Source of the DNA: Methanothrix sp.
GTDB taxonomy: Archaea > Halobacteriota > Methanosarcinia > Methanotrichales > Methanotrichaceae
DNA: 6,010 bases
NCBI GenBank assembly: GCA_011391755.1
Contig: JAABPZ010000099.1
Location: 1-6,010, forward strand
Reading direction: 5' to 3'
The translations under genes were made by a program, and so were the position numbers. Below, in pieces: positions 1 to 5,848 of the stretch. Within the stretch, counting starts at the first letter, position 1. Each line of letters starts with the position of its first letter. Below the pieces are notes generated by a model. The model ran no database searches. It saw only the letters and a program-made list of their open reading frames with translations, and was not told the origin of the DNA.

Positions 1-1628
1 TCCGGCTTCCAGTAGGGCGGAATGGTCTCCAGGAGGGTTATCAGGTTGGAGGGGCCCACGATGTCTACGCCACAGGCAAAGATGCCAGGAGTGAAGGTCA
101 AGCCGGCTAATGCGGCGTAGCCGCCGTAGCTTCCTCCCATGATGGCAATCTTCTTGGGATCGGCGATCTTTTGCTGCACAGACCAGTTCACGGCATCGAT
201 GAGGTCGTCATGCATCTTCTTGCCCCACTCCAGATTTCCGGCATTGATGAAATTCTTTCCCAAACCGGTAGAGCCGCGAAAGTTAACGCTCAAGACGGCG
301 TAGCCCCGGTTGGCCAGCCACTGATGCATGGAATCAAGCCCCCAGTAGTCGCGAGCCCAGGGGCCGCCGTGCACGTACAAAACCATTGGTAGCGGCTTTT
401 CCGGCCATCCGTCGCCATTCTCATCGCTTGGCAGGGGCAAGGTGTAGTAGCTGACCAGGTCCAGGCCGTCACGCGTTTTTATGACGGCCGGAGTCATTTT
501 GGCTAGCGGCAGCCCCGCCAGCTTTTCTCTGTCCGTGAATAGGAACGTGGCCCGCCTTTCCTCATGGTTGTAAAGGTAGTAGCGCGCCGGCCCGTTATCC
601 CTGGTGAAAACGACTATCCATACCTTGTCGTTCAGGCTTCGGCTTATTACCGTCATGTCTCCTTCTTCCACACTACGCAGCAGATCGATGTCCTGCTCAA
701 TGGATGGGTCCAGGATCTTCCATTGTATCCGGTCGTAGTAGAATGCCACCGCCTGCACATTCTTTTCCGTAGGATGAATCATCATGCCGTTGAGATCCGA
801 TTTGGGGTCTTCGGCTAGAAAAATGCTCTCATTCGTATGCAGATTGAGGGCATAAAGAGCGGCCGTATTTCTGCCTCTGCTATCGATAAGGTAAATGAGA
901 TCATTGCTCTTATTGAATCCGGCAAAACCGGTGGTAAGAGTGTCTTCCATCTCGATCTTCAGGAAGGTCTCCCAACTGCCGTTTTCGGCGGGCATGAATA
1001 CTTCGCTTCCGCCGTCTGCCGTCATATTGCTGGCCAGCCGCACCCGGAAGTCGTCATCGATCTCGAATCCAGAGAACTCTTTATTCTCCAGGATAAGCGT
1101 CATGTTGCCTGTCTCGATATTGAGCCGGTAGAGGTCATGATACTCAGGGTCACGCCTATTGAGGCCGATGATAGCTTCCTCTGGATGCTTGGGACTGAGA
1201 GCCCGGATCTCGGCCCGAACCCCTTCAAAAGGCGTGAGATCCAGGATCTTGCCGCTGCTAAGATTGACGCTATATATCCTCCAGTTCTCGTCTCCATTGC
1301 GATCCTGCAGGTAGAGGATATGCTGGTTGGTGTGAGTCCATGTGTAGCTTCTGATGCCCCGAGAGGTGTCATTGGTCACAGGCTTTGCCGTCTTTGGCGA
1401 ATCTGCCTGTCCCACCCAAACATTGAGCACTCCCTCTTTCGGGGCCAAAAAGGCCAGCTTCGAGCCGTCTGGGCTGATTCTGGTGGTGATTCTATCCGGA
1501 TTGCCGAATAAGAGATCCCTGGAAATGAGGGAGCTGTTATTCCTATTCTGCTCTCCTGCCTTGGTATCGGCGCCACCCAAAGACGCCAGCAGGATAACAA
1601 AAATGATAATAATAAGAAAGTTTTTCAT
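1..1628 (-). CDS. Secreted S9 (prolyl oligopeptidase) family serine peptidase, C-terminal end missing
   Basis: The frame is open from an ATG at 1628 to the window edge, giving 542 codons without a stop; the protein continues outside. Residues 1 to about 20 are a signal peptide (MKNF, then a run of Ile/Val/Leu, then ASLGGA), so the enzyme is probably exported. Residues about 35-390 show the repeating beta-propeller pattern of S9 enzymes, with ISPDG near the start and the family-typical GDEN at 112-115. The alpha/beta hydrolase domain follows: HGGP at 420-423 (oxyanion-hole region), NFRGSTG, and GGSYGG with the nucleophile Ser500. The catalytic Asp and His must lie beyond the window. Known S9C-type members of roughly 600-690 residues cleave short peptides as aminopeptidases or acylaminoacyl peptidases; a role in peptide scavenging or turnover of exported protein is inference. 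The start is supported by an AGAGGT ribosome site six bases upstream. Confidence 0.93.
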   Translation of the reverse strand, partial: MKNFLIIIIFVILLASLGGADTKAGEQNRNNSSLISRDLLFGNPDRITTRISPDGSKLAFLAPKEGVLNVWVGQADSPKTAKPVTNDTSRGIRSYTWTHTNQHILYLQDRNGDENWRIYSVNLSSGKILDLTPFEGVRAEIRALSPKHPEEAIIGLNRRDPEYHDLYRLNIETGNMTLILENKEFSGFEIDDDFRVRLASNMTADGGSEVFMPAENGSWETFLKIEMEDTLTTGFAGFNKSNDLIYLIDSRGRNTAALYALNLHTNESIFLAEDPKSDLNGMMIHPTEKNVQAVAFYYDRIQWKILDPSIEQDIDLLRSVEEGDMTVISRSLNDKVWIVVFTRDNGPARYYLYNHEERRATFLFTDREKLAGLPLAKMTPAVIKTRDGLDLVSYYTLPLPSDENGDGWPEKPLPMVLYVHGGPWARDYWGLDSMHQWLANRGYAVLSVNFRGSTGLGKNFINAGNLEWGKKMHDDLIDAVNWSVQQKIADPKKIAIMGGSYGGYAALAGLTFTPGIFACGVDIVGPSNLITLLETIPPYWKP

Positions 1629-1634
1629 AGTTTA

Positions 1635-1678
1635 ACCTCTAATTGCAGCATCAAATGTCAATGTCTTCCGGATATAAA
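1635..1678 (-). promoter_or_regulatory. Promoter and ribosome binding site of the S9 peptidase gene
   Basis: On the minus strand TTTATATC (1671-1678) matches an archaeal TATA box and would place transcription start near 1650. AGAGGT (1635-1640) sits six bases before the ATG at 1628. The promoter begins only about eight bases before the end of the upstream metallopeptidase gene, so the peptidase can be transcribed on its own. Two adjacent copies of AATGTC (plus strand, 1654-1665) lie between box and start; I assign them no role. Confidence 0.6.
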
Positions 1679-1685
1679 TAAATGG

Positions 1686-2162
1686 TTACACAGTCTCGAT
1701 TGCTATGAGAAATCCAATGGCTCTTTCCGCCAGGGGGTATCTACGCACCAGTGCCTTGAACCTCTTGCCGTGATTGGGTTCAAGAAGGTGGGCAAGCTCG
1801 TGCACAATCACATAATCCTCAACCCATTGGGGAAGACTGGCCAGCTTGCTGCTGATGCGAATGGTCCGAGCGGTACAGTTGCACGACCCGCGCCTGCGCT
1901 CCTGATTTCCGGAGTACTGGATGCTGTTCCAGGTCAGAGACCCTTGAAAGTATCTGCTGTTTAGAAGGCAGGCTCTTTCATGCAGATGGGCGTCATCCTT
2001 GGGATAGACCCGCTTCTCCAGTTTAGAGCGCAGTTTTTCGATGTGACCTTGCAGAGCAGCATCTGAGATAGAGGCCGGTGCCAAAACCTCCATCTTTCCT
2101 CCCACCATCCTGGCCTGGATGGTCTTCTTGCGTCGCGCAGATCTCTTAATCAGAACCTCCAA
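1686..2162 (-). CDS. DUF45/YgjP-type zinc metallopeptidase-like protein
   Basis: This 158-residue protein (with the TTG start at 2162) carries VHELAH at residues 120-125, with zinc ligands His121 and His125 and catalytic Glu122, followed by NHGKRF with the probable third ligand His131. That is the HELAH...NH...F signature of the DUF45/YgjP (SprT-like) group. The N-terminal RSARRKKTIQAR stretch, the GSC motif before the helix and the closing RYPLAERAIGFL also fit compact bacterial members of the family. There is no signal peptide, so it is probably cytosolic; its substrate is unknown. The frame is open up to an ATG at 2324, but that start would overlap the upstream gene and precede the TATA box at 2231-2238. 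No ATG or GTG occurs between that box and the conserved region, leaving TTG (2160-2162), preceded by a weak AGGGGG. A later ATG at 2093 with GGAGG would delete conserved residues. Confidence 0.82.
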   Translation of the reverse strand: MEVLIKRSARRKKTIQARMVGGKMEVLAPASISDAALQGHIEKLRSKLEKRVYPKDDAHLHERACLLNSRYFQGSLTWNSIQYSGNQERRRGSCNCTARTIRISSKLASLPQWVEDYVIVHELAHLLEPNHGKRFKALVRRYPLAERAIGFLIAIETV

Positions 2163-2180
2163 AGCAAAAGTCCCCCTGGT

Positions 2181-2193
2181 AGACCAATGGTCT
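2181..2193. repeat. 13-bp palindrome AGACCA-A-TGGTCT in the metallopeptidase leader
   Basis: Perfect 6-bp arms are separated by a single base. It lies about 20 bases before the proposed TTG start and about 15-25 bases after the predicted transcription start. The one-base centre makes an RNA hairpin with full arms impossible, so a dimeric protein binding site is likelier than a riboregulator. Chance occurrence is possible. Confidence 0.3.
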
Positions 2194-2230
2194 GTCGGCG
2201 GGCTATTAATAACTTTCTTTTTGATGAAAG

Positions 2231-2238
2231 TATATAAA
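2231..2238 (-). promoter_or_regulatory. TATA box of the metallopeptidase gene
   Basis: The minus strand reads TTTATATA, an exact match to the archaeal TATA consensus, in an AT-rich gap between two minus-strand genes. The expected transcription start is near 2208-2210, about 46 bases before the TTG start. The adjoining run of six T on the minus strand (near 2236-2242) could also end transcription of the upstream secreted-protein gene. Confidence 0.65.
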
Positions 2239-2269
2239 AAATAACAAAGTTTAATAGAAAGCTCATGGT

Positions 2270-2773
2270 TCAAGAGCAGGGCAGCCAGTCCACGCTTATC
2301 TCCCCAGGACGGCTGCTGGACCAAAGCTGTATGAACTTCTCAATGGAGAATACTCCGGTCAGCTCCTCCACGCTGCGGCCTAAGAGCTGATGACGGCCCT
2401 TGCCAGAGCTGATCGGATCGAAGGATTGCCAGGCGATGTAGGCCTTGCCGATTACATTAGAGTTGATGCTGGCCTCAAGACCGCCGGCAGGGTTGCCTGT
2501 GGGGCTGAAGTCCCGGCTGCCGGCATCTGTCCCATTGGCATCAGATGCAAAAGACTGCGTCCCATAAGCTCCGGTATTGATCTGTGTATTTCTCTCCAGG
2601 TGCTCGATGTCAGTGTAAGATTCTGTCAATGACGCACCGGTATCATAATTTTTGACGGTAAGGATATCTTTTTGGCCGGCGTTGTTCATAGCCTCGGCAA
2701 AGCCCAGGGGCATGCCTTGCACTCCGGAAATAAGAGCCAATGCCGCGACCATCAGACAGATCCGCTTGAACAC
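2270..2773 (-). CDS. Small exported protein of unknown function
   Basis: The gene encodes 167 residues with a classic signal peptide at the N terminus (positively charged MFKR, hydrophobic core to about residue 19, likely cleavage after SGVQG or AEA). The mature part has a Ser/Thr/Asn/Gly-rich, probably beta-rich middle (about 45-105), then a more conserved-looking C-terminal segment: GKGRHQLLGRS (124-134), EELTGVFSIEKFIQLW (136-151) and a final WLPCS. There is no transmembrane segment after the signal peptide and no lipobox. The start is GTG (2771-2773), fixed by a strong GAGGTGA site (2781-2787) seven bases upstream; an ATG seven bases earlier in another frame stops after ten codons. I do not recognise a named family. 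My impression is that similar secreted proteins occur in Methanothrix, but that is memory and not a search result. Confidence 0.82.
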   Translation of the reverse strand: MFKRICLMVAALALISGVQGMPLGFAEAMNNAGQKDILTVKNYDTGASLTESYTDIEHLERNTQINTGAYGTQSFASDANGTDAGSRDFSPTGNPAGGLEASINSNVIGKAYIAWQSFDPISSGKGRHQLLGRSVEELTGVFSIEKFIQLWSSSRPGEISVDWLPCS

Positions 2774-2780
2774 TTATCCA

Positions 2781-2820
2781 TCACCTCAGTTCGATGATTG
2801 TCGAACATTTATTTTAAGCT
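2781..2820 (-). promoter_or_regulatory. Promoter, inverted repeat and ribosome site of the secreted-protein gene
   Basis: From upstream to downstream on the minus strand: a TATA-like TTAAAATA (2810-2817), a perfect inverted repeat GTTCGA-TGATTG-TCGAAC (2789-2806, 6-bp arms, 6-base spacer, written on the plus strand), and the Shine-Dalgarno GAGGTGA (2781-2787). The repeat touches the ribosome site and lies where transcription would start, so it could be an operator or a weak hairpin. The TATA assignment is less certain than at 2231. Confidence 0.4.
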
Positions 2821-2850
2821 ATTGCCAGATCTCATTAAATCGACGAAATT

Positions 2851-2857
2851 AAAAAAA
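2851..2857 (-). terminator. T-run terminator of the TPR gene
   Basis: Seven T on the minus strand lie about 15 bases after the TGA stop of the TPR gene (2872-2874). Archaeal RNA polymerase stops at such T-tracts without needing a hairpin. Confidence 0.5.
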
Positions 2858-2871
2858 TAGATTTTGCAGTA

Positions 2872-3546
2872 TCACAGCATATCTTCTGTGCTCATGCTTG
2901 GAGCTGCCTGAGGTTGCTGATCCATGTCTTGCAGGGTTAACTCTCGGTTCTGCAGGGCAGGACCATTGGCAGAATCAATCGTGAGTGCTTTATTGAAGCA
3001 GGTCAAAGCATCCTGATATCTTCCCATTTGCCTGAGGACGACACCTTTGTTATTCCAGGCAGTGGGATCTTGAGGCCTGATTTGAGTGGCTTTTTCAAAG
3101 CATTCCAGAGAGCCGGAAAGGCCGCCTTCATTGGCCAGAGCCATGCCCTTTCCTATCCAGGCATCGAAATAAGAGGGATTTGCCTGTAGGATCTGGTCGA
3201 AGATGACAATGGCATCGCTGTATTTATTTAATCCCTGGGAAAGTGCAATTGCTTTCAGATTCAGAGACTCGGGGTTGGTGGAGTTGATGGCAAGCGACTT
3301 ATCAAAACAAGAGATGGCGTCCTCAATGCTGCCCAGGTTGGCCAGGGCTTTTCCCTTATTATTCAACAGGACGGTGCTGTTCGGCTCCAGCTCCAGGGCC
3401 TTGTCATAGCTTGCAGCCGCTTTTTCAAAGTCGCCCGAGATGAAGTACCCATTTGCCTGATCGGACCAGAACTGTGCCGATTCTCCCATTGCCGGCAGAA
3501 CATATATCGCCGCCAGCACTGCGATAATAGTAATTGCAAGTTTCAT
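2872..3546 (-). CDS. Exported tetratricopeptide-repeat (TPR) protein
   Basis: The protein has 224 residues. Residues 1-23 are a signal peptide (MKLAITIIAVLAAIYV, cleavage near AMGESA), so the TPR domain works outside the membrane. About five 34-residue TPR units follow, at roughly 24-57, 58-91, 92-126, 127-160 and 161-194, with the usual pattern (NNKGKALANLG, then AISCFDKSL and a Pro or its equivalent at the end of each unit). They end in a short Gln/Pro/Ser-rich tail. TPR solenoids bind other proteins; the partner cannot be told from sequence. The frame is open to an ATG at 3603, but that would put 19 charged residues ahead of the signal peptide and run through the inverted repeat at 3566-3589, so the ATG at 3544-3546 is preferred. 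It has only a weak AAAGG site six bases upstream. Confidence 0.9.
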   Translation of the reverse strand: MKLAITIIAVLAAIYVLPAMGESAQFWSDQANGYFISGDFEKAAASYDKALELEPNSTVLLNNKGKALANLGSIEDAISCFDKSLAINSTNPESLNLKAIALSQGLNKYSDAIVIFDQILQANPSYFDAWIGKGMALANEGGLSGSLECFEKATQIRPQDPTAWNNKGVVLRQMGRYQDALTCFNKALTIDSANGPALQNRELTLQDMDQQPQAAPSMSTEDML

Positions 3547-3565
3547 AGAGAGCCTTTCTTTAACG

Positions 3566-3589
3566 AAGGGGTAAATATCTCTACCCCTT
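3566..3589. repeat. Inverted repeat AAGGGGTA...TACCCCTT around a TATA-like core
   Basis: Perfect 8-bp arms (3566-3573 and 3582-3589) enclose an 8-base spacer. On the minus strand the spacer with its inner arm bases reads GATATTTA, which resembles a TATA box. It is centred about 31 bases before the ATG of the TPR gene, a fit for a nearly leaderless transcript. A protein bound to the arms would cover the box. Alternatively it forms an 8-bp hairpin in a longer leader. Confidence 0.45.
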
Positions 3590-3608
3590 GGCTTTGCAGA
3601 CAATTGCG

Positions 3609-3616
3609 AAAAAAAA
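3609..3616 (-). terminator. T-run terminator after the 3631-4182 gene
   Basis: The minus strand reads AAGCGCTTTTTTTT just after the stop codon at 3631: a short self-complementary AAGCGCTT running into eight T (3609-3616). This fits an archaeal T-tract terminator and separates this gene from the TPR gene. Confidence 0.6.
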
Positions 3617-3630
3617 GCGCTTGACTTAAT

Positions 3631-4182
3631 CTACACGTCATCTTTTTTGATTTTCTCAATAAACGTGTTCCATTTTCTCGCCTCGTTTACCTTTCGTTTG
3701 ATCAATTCCTCAGCGTCGTACTCTGTCAGAGTGCCATGTTCTTTCTTCTTGAGGATATCCTTGAAGTCCAGAAGCGCTCTAATTATACTTGCAGCTTCAT
3801 CATGAAGCGCTATTGCCTGTTTTTGGGTCAGCTTTGCCGACCTTAGATCTTCCTCATCGATCTTCTCTTTTTTCTCCAATATCTCGATCAACTCGGCAAT
3901 TTGCAGCCGCTCTTTCTCTGTGATCTCTTTTTCGTTGATCAATCTCCAGATGAGACTGTGTAGCTCTACCAGGCCCTGCCCGGCATGAATCTCGGGTGGG
4001 AGATCCTTTTCAGTCTGATGAAACTTTTCCATCTCGCTTCTTAGATCATTGCAATCGATCTGCATCTGCTCCGGCTCTTTCACACCTACCCATACCAAAA
4101 CGTGATGAAGACTGGCCAGGAGCTTTTTGCGTTCTGCTTCAGTCAGATAGTCGATGATCTCATTTTTTTCAATTTCAGACAT
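3631..4182 (-). CDS. Charged helical cytosolic protein of unknown function (possibly DUF5788-like)
   Basis: The protein has 183 residues, rich in Glu, Lys and Leu, with no signal peptide or membrane segment; it is predicted by eye to be almost wholly alpha-helical. Noticeable segments are AERKKLLASLHHVLVWVGV (about 16-34), ELHSLIWRLINEKEIT (about 73-88), a charged helical stretch around IAELIEILEKKEKIDEEDL (about 95-113) and a C-terminal NEARKWNTFIEKIKK. The pattern LLxxLHxxLxWVGV...LHxxIWxLI...AxxWxxFIxxIK reminds me of the archaeal DUF5788 family; this is recall and unverified. The start at 4180-4182 is chosen because AAGGAGGA (4186-4193) sits just upstream; the frame runs on to an ATG at 4260 but that segment is not protein-like. 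The gene is divergent from leuA and may share its promoter region. Function unknown. Confidence 0.85.
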   Translation of the reverse strand: MSEIEKNEIIDYLTEAERKKLLASLHHVLVWVGVKEPEQMQIDCNDLRSEMEKFHQTEKDLPPEIHAGQGLVELHSLIWRLINEKEITEKERLQIAELIEILEKKEKIDEEDLRSAKLTQKQAIALHDEAASIIRALLDFKDILKKKEHGTLTEYDAEELIKRKVNEARKWNTFIEKIKKDDV

Positions 4183-4185
4183 GAA

Positions 4186-4220
4186 TCCTCCTTCTAATCG
4201 GGGCGGCAAAAGTTTTATAG
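4186..4220 (-). promoter_or_regulatory. TATA-like box between divergent genes and strong ribosome site for the 3631-4182 gene
   Basis: AAGGAGGA on the minus strand (4186-4193) is nearly perfect anti-16S complement, three bases from the ATG at 4182. CTATAAAAC (minus strand, 4212-4220) is a TATA-like box that would start transcription near 4190, giving a very short leader. Read on the plus strand the same bases are GTTTTATAG, which could serve leuA with a start near 4243. Which direction it drives cannot be settled by eye. Confidence 0.45.
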
Positions 4221-4315
4221 CTATGCATGCTATGTTTGATCTATGACACACACTACACACGAAACATCTGTGGGGAATCGTCTTCTACGACGTTCGTTCA
4301 CTCGTTGATGAAAAT

Positions 4316-5824
4316 GTCCGTATTTTTGACACCACACTCAGGGATGGCGAGCAGACCCCAGGCGTATCTCTTACCCAGGACGAAAAGCTCAAGATCGCCA
4401 GGCAGCTTGATAAACTCGGTGTGAATGTTATCGAGGCAGGATTTCCCGTATCCTCCAAGGGCGAGCTTGACAGCGTCCGGCAAATAGCCAGGGCGGGCCT
4501 GCAAGCCCAGGTCTGCGGCCTCTCTCGTATTGTAATAAAGGATGTTCAGGCCTGTCTTGATGCCGATGTGGGCATGGTGCATGTCTTCGTTCCTACCTCC
4601 GATATCCAGATAGCTCATACTATTAAGAAGAGCCATGACGAGATCGTGGCTGGAGCTATGGAGGCAGTGCAGTTTGTCAAGGACAACGGCAGAACATGTC
4701 TCTTCTCAGCTATGGATGCCACCCGCACTTCGCCGCAGTTTTTGCATCGCATCTTCAAGGCGGTGGAAGAGGTGCACTGCGATATCATCAACATTCCGGA
4801 CACGGTAGGAGTAGCAGCTCCTTCTGCCTTCTACCGTTTTGTCAAGGATATCTGCGATGATGTCAATATGGTGGTCGATGTGCACTGCCACAACGACTTC
4901 GGCCTGGCCGTGGCCAATAGCCTGGCGGCAGTGGAGGCAGGGGCCCGAGAGGTGCAGGTCTGCGTCAATGGTCTGGGCGAGAGGGCCGGCAACGCCAACC
5001 TGGCCGAGACGGTCATGAGTCTGCACGCTATTTATGGGGCTCGTACCAGCATAAAGACGGAATACCTGGTGGAGACGGCCCGCCTGGTAGAGCGGCTTAC
5101 CGAGGTTAAGATACCCATAACTGCGCCTATCGTTGGCGAGAACGCCTTCTCCCATGAGAGCGGCATTCACAGCCACGGAATTATTGAGAACAGCAAGACC
5201 TTTGAGCCCGGCATCATGACTCCGGAGATGGTAGGCCACAAGAGGCGCATAGTCCTGGGCAAGCATACGGGACGACATGCCGTGGCCAAAGTGCTGGAGG
5301 AGGCGGGCTACCAGCCCACCGAGGAGCAGCTCCAGGAGATACTGGAAAGGGTCAAGGAGCTGGGCGACAAAGGAAAGCAGATCGCTAATATCGATCTTCA
5401 GACCATTGCCGACGTGGTGATCGGAGAGGTGGCCAAAGGAAGCCAGGCCGTAGTGCTCCGGGAGGTCTCGGTCATGACCGGCAACATCATCACGCCCACG
5501 GCGACGGTAAGGGCCCTGGTGCGGGGCAAAGAGAGAGTTCTCGCCCATATCGGCGTAGGGCCGGTAGACGCAGCCGTAAATGCCGTGCAGGGCCTACTGG
5601 AGTGCGACACATCCATTCGCATCTGCGACTTTAGAATTGAAGCCATAAGCGGCGGGGCCGATGCCCTGGCGGAAGTGGTGATTGGAGTAGAGGACGACCG
5701 GGGGCGCAGGGTCAGCGCCAAATCAGCTCGCGAGGACATAGTCATGGCTTCAGTGGAGGCTCTGGTCAGCGCCATAAATAGATTGATGCTCCTGAATCCC
5801 GCAGATGAAAAGAAGAAGGCTTGA
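4316..5824 (+). CDS. leuA: 2-isopropylmalate synthase (start codon unresolved)
   Basis: LeuA condenses acetyl-CoA with 2-oxoisovalerate, the committed step of leucine synthesis. Counting from the GTC at 4316, 502 residues are seen: the catalytic TIM barrel with RDGEQTPG (9-16), metal-binding HCHND (190-194, His190 and His192), [10 protein letters not shown], the linker motif HESGIHSHG, and from about residue 360 the C-terminal regulatory domain (GVGPVDA at 413-419) used for leucine feedback. That domain and EAGFP, rather than the EAGSA I recall in methanogen citramalate synthases, favour LeuA over CimA; AksA homocitrate synthase lacks the domain. Oddity: the frame opens after a TGA at 4244 but has no ATG, GTG or TTG before the catalytic motif; the first is GTG at 4421, which would delete RDGEQ. 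Position 4316 marks where homology clearly begins, not a proven start. CTG at 4268 or a one-base error near 4311-4314 are the alternatives. Confidence 0.88.
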   Translation, partial: VRIFDTTLRDGEQTPGVSLTQDEKLKIARQLDKLGVNVIEAGFPVSSKGELDSVRQIARAGLQAQVCGLSRIVIKDVQACLDADVGMVHVFVPTSDIQIAHTIKKSHDEIVAGAMEAVQFVKDNGRTCLFSAMDATRTSPQFLHRIFKAVEEVHCDIINIPDTVGVAAPSAFYRFVKDICDDVNMVVDVHCHNDFGLAVANSLAAVEAGAREVQVCVNGLGERAGNANLAETVMSLHAIYGARTSIKTEYLVETARLVERLTEVKIPITAPIVGENAFSHESGIHSHGIIENSKTFEPGIMTPEMVGHKRRIVLGKHTGRHAVAKVLEEAGYQPTEEQLQEILERVKELGDKGKQIANIDLQTIADVVIGEVAKGSQAVVLREVSVMTGNIITPTATVRALVRGKERVLAHIGVGPVDAAVNAVQGLLECDTSIRICDFRIEAISGGADALAEVVIGVEDDRGRRVSAKSAREDIVMASVEALVSAINRLMLLNPADEKKKA

Positions 5825-5844
5825 ACTTTCAAGCCTCTATTTTT
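5817..5844. terminator. Hairpin terminator after leuA, probably bidirectional
   Basis: A perfect 8-bp stem AGGCTTGA / TCAAGCCT (5817-5824 and 5829-5836) with the four-base loop ACTT is followed on the plus strand by CTATTTTT. The left arm contains the leuA stop codon TGA (5822-5824). On the minus strand the same hairpin is followed by TTCTTCTTTT (5807-5816), so it can also end the convergent gene whose stop is at 5849. Confidence 0.75.
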
Positions 5845-5848
5845 CCTT

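Noticed and set aside
837..1511. 224-codon ORF on the plus strand
   Set aside because: It is antisense to the S9 peptidase, whose frame shows clear domain motifs; the plus-strand translation has no recognisable features and no convincing ribosome site.
1654..1665. Tandem AATGTC AATGTC
   Set aside because: Two 6-base copies in an AT-rich leader are readily expected by chance.
2163..2324. N-terminal extension of the metallopeptidase from an ATG at 2324
   Set aside because: It would overlap the end of the secreted-protein gene and precede an exact TATA box; the extra residues are not family-like.
3547..3603. Longer start of the TPR protein at 3603
   Set aside because: It would place charged residues ahead of a clean signal peptide and span the inverted repeat at 3566-3589.
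4183..4260. Longer start of the charged protein at 4260
   Set aside because: The strong AAGGAGGA site points to the ATG at 4182; the extra 26 residues lie across the promoter region.
4246..4260. CA-rich low-complexity stretch
   Set aside because: It is too short to be a meaningful repeat and is probably chance in the leader region.
4227..4424. 65-codon plus ORF containing the ATG at 4308
   Set aside because: After 4316 it is an out-of-frame reading of leuA. Only its ATG at 4308 matters, as a possible leuA start if a base is missing.
4298..4636. 112-codon minus-strand ORF over the leuA 5' end
   Set aside because: It is antisense to the conserved LeuA N terminus and shows no independent evidence.
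4706..5548. 280-codon ORF on the minus strand
   Set aside because: It is a shadow of leuA; the opposite frame carries all catalytic motifs.
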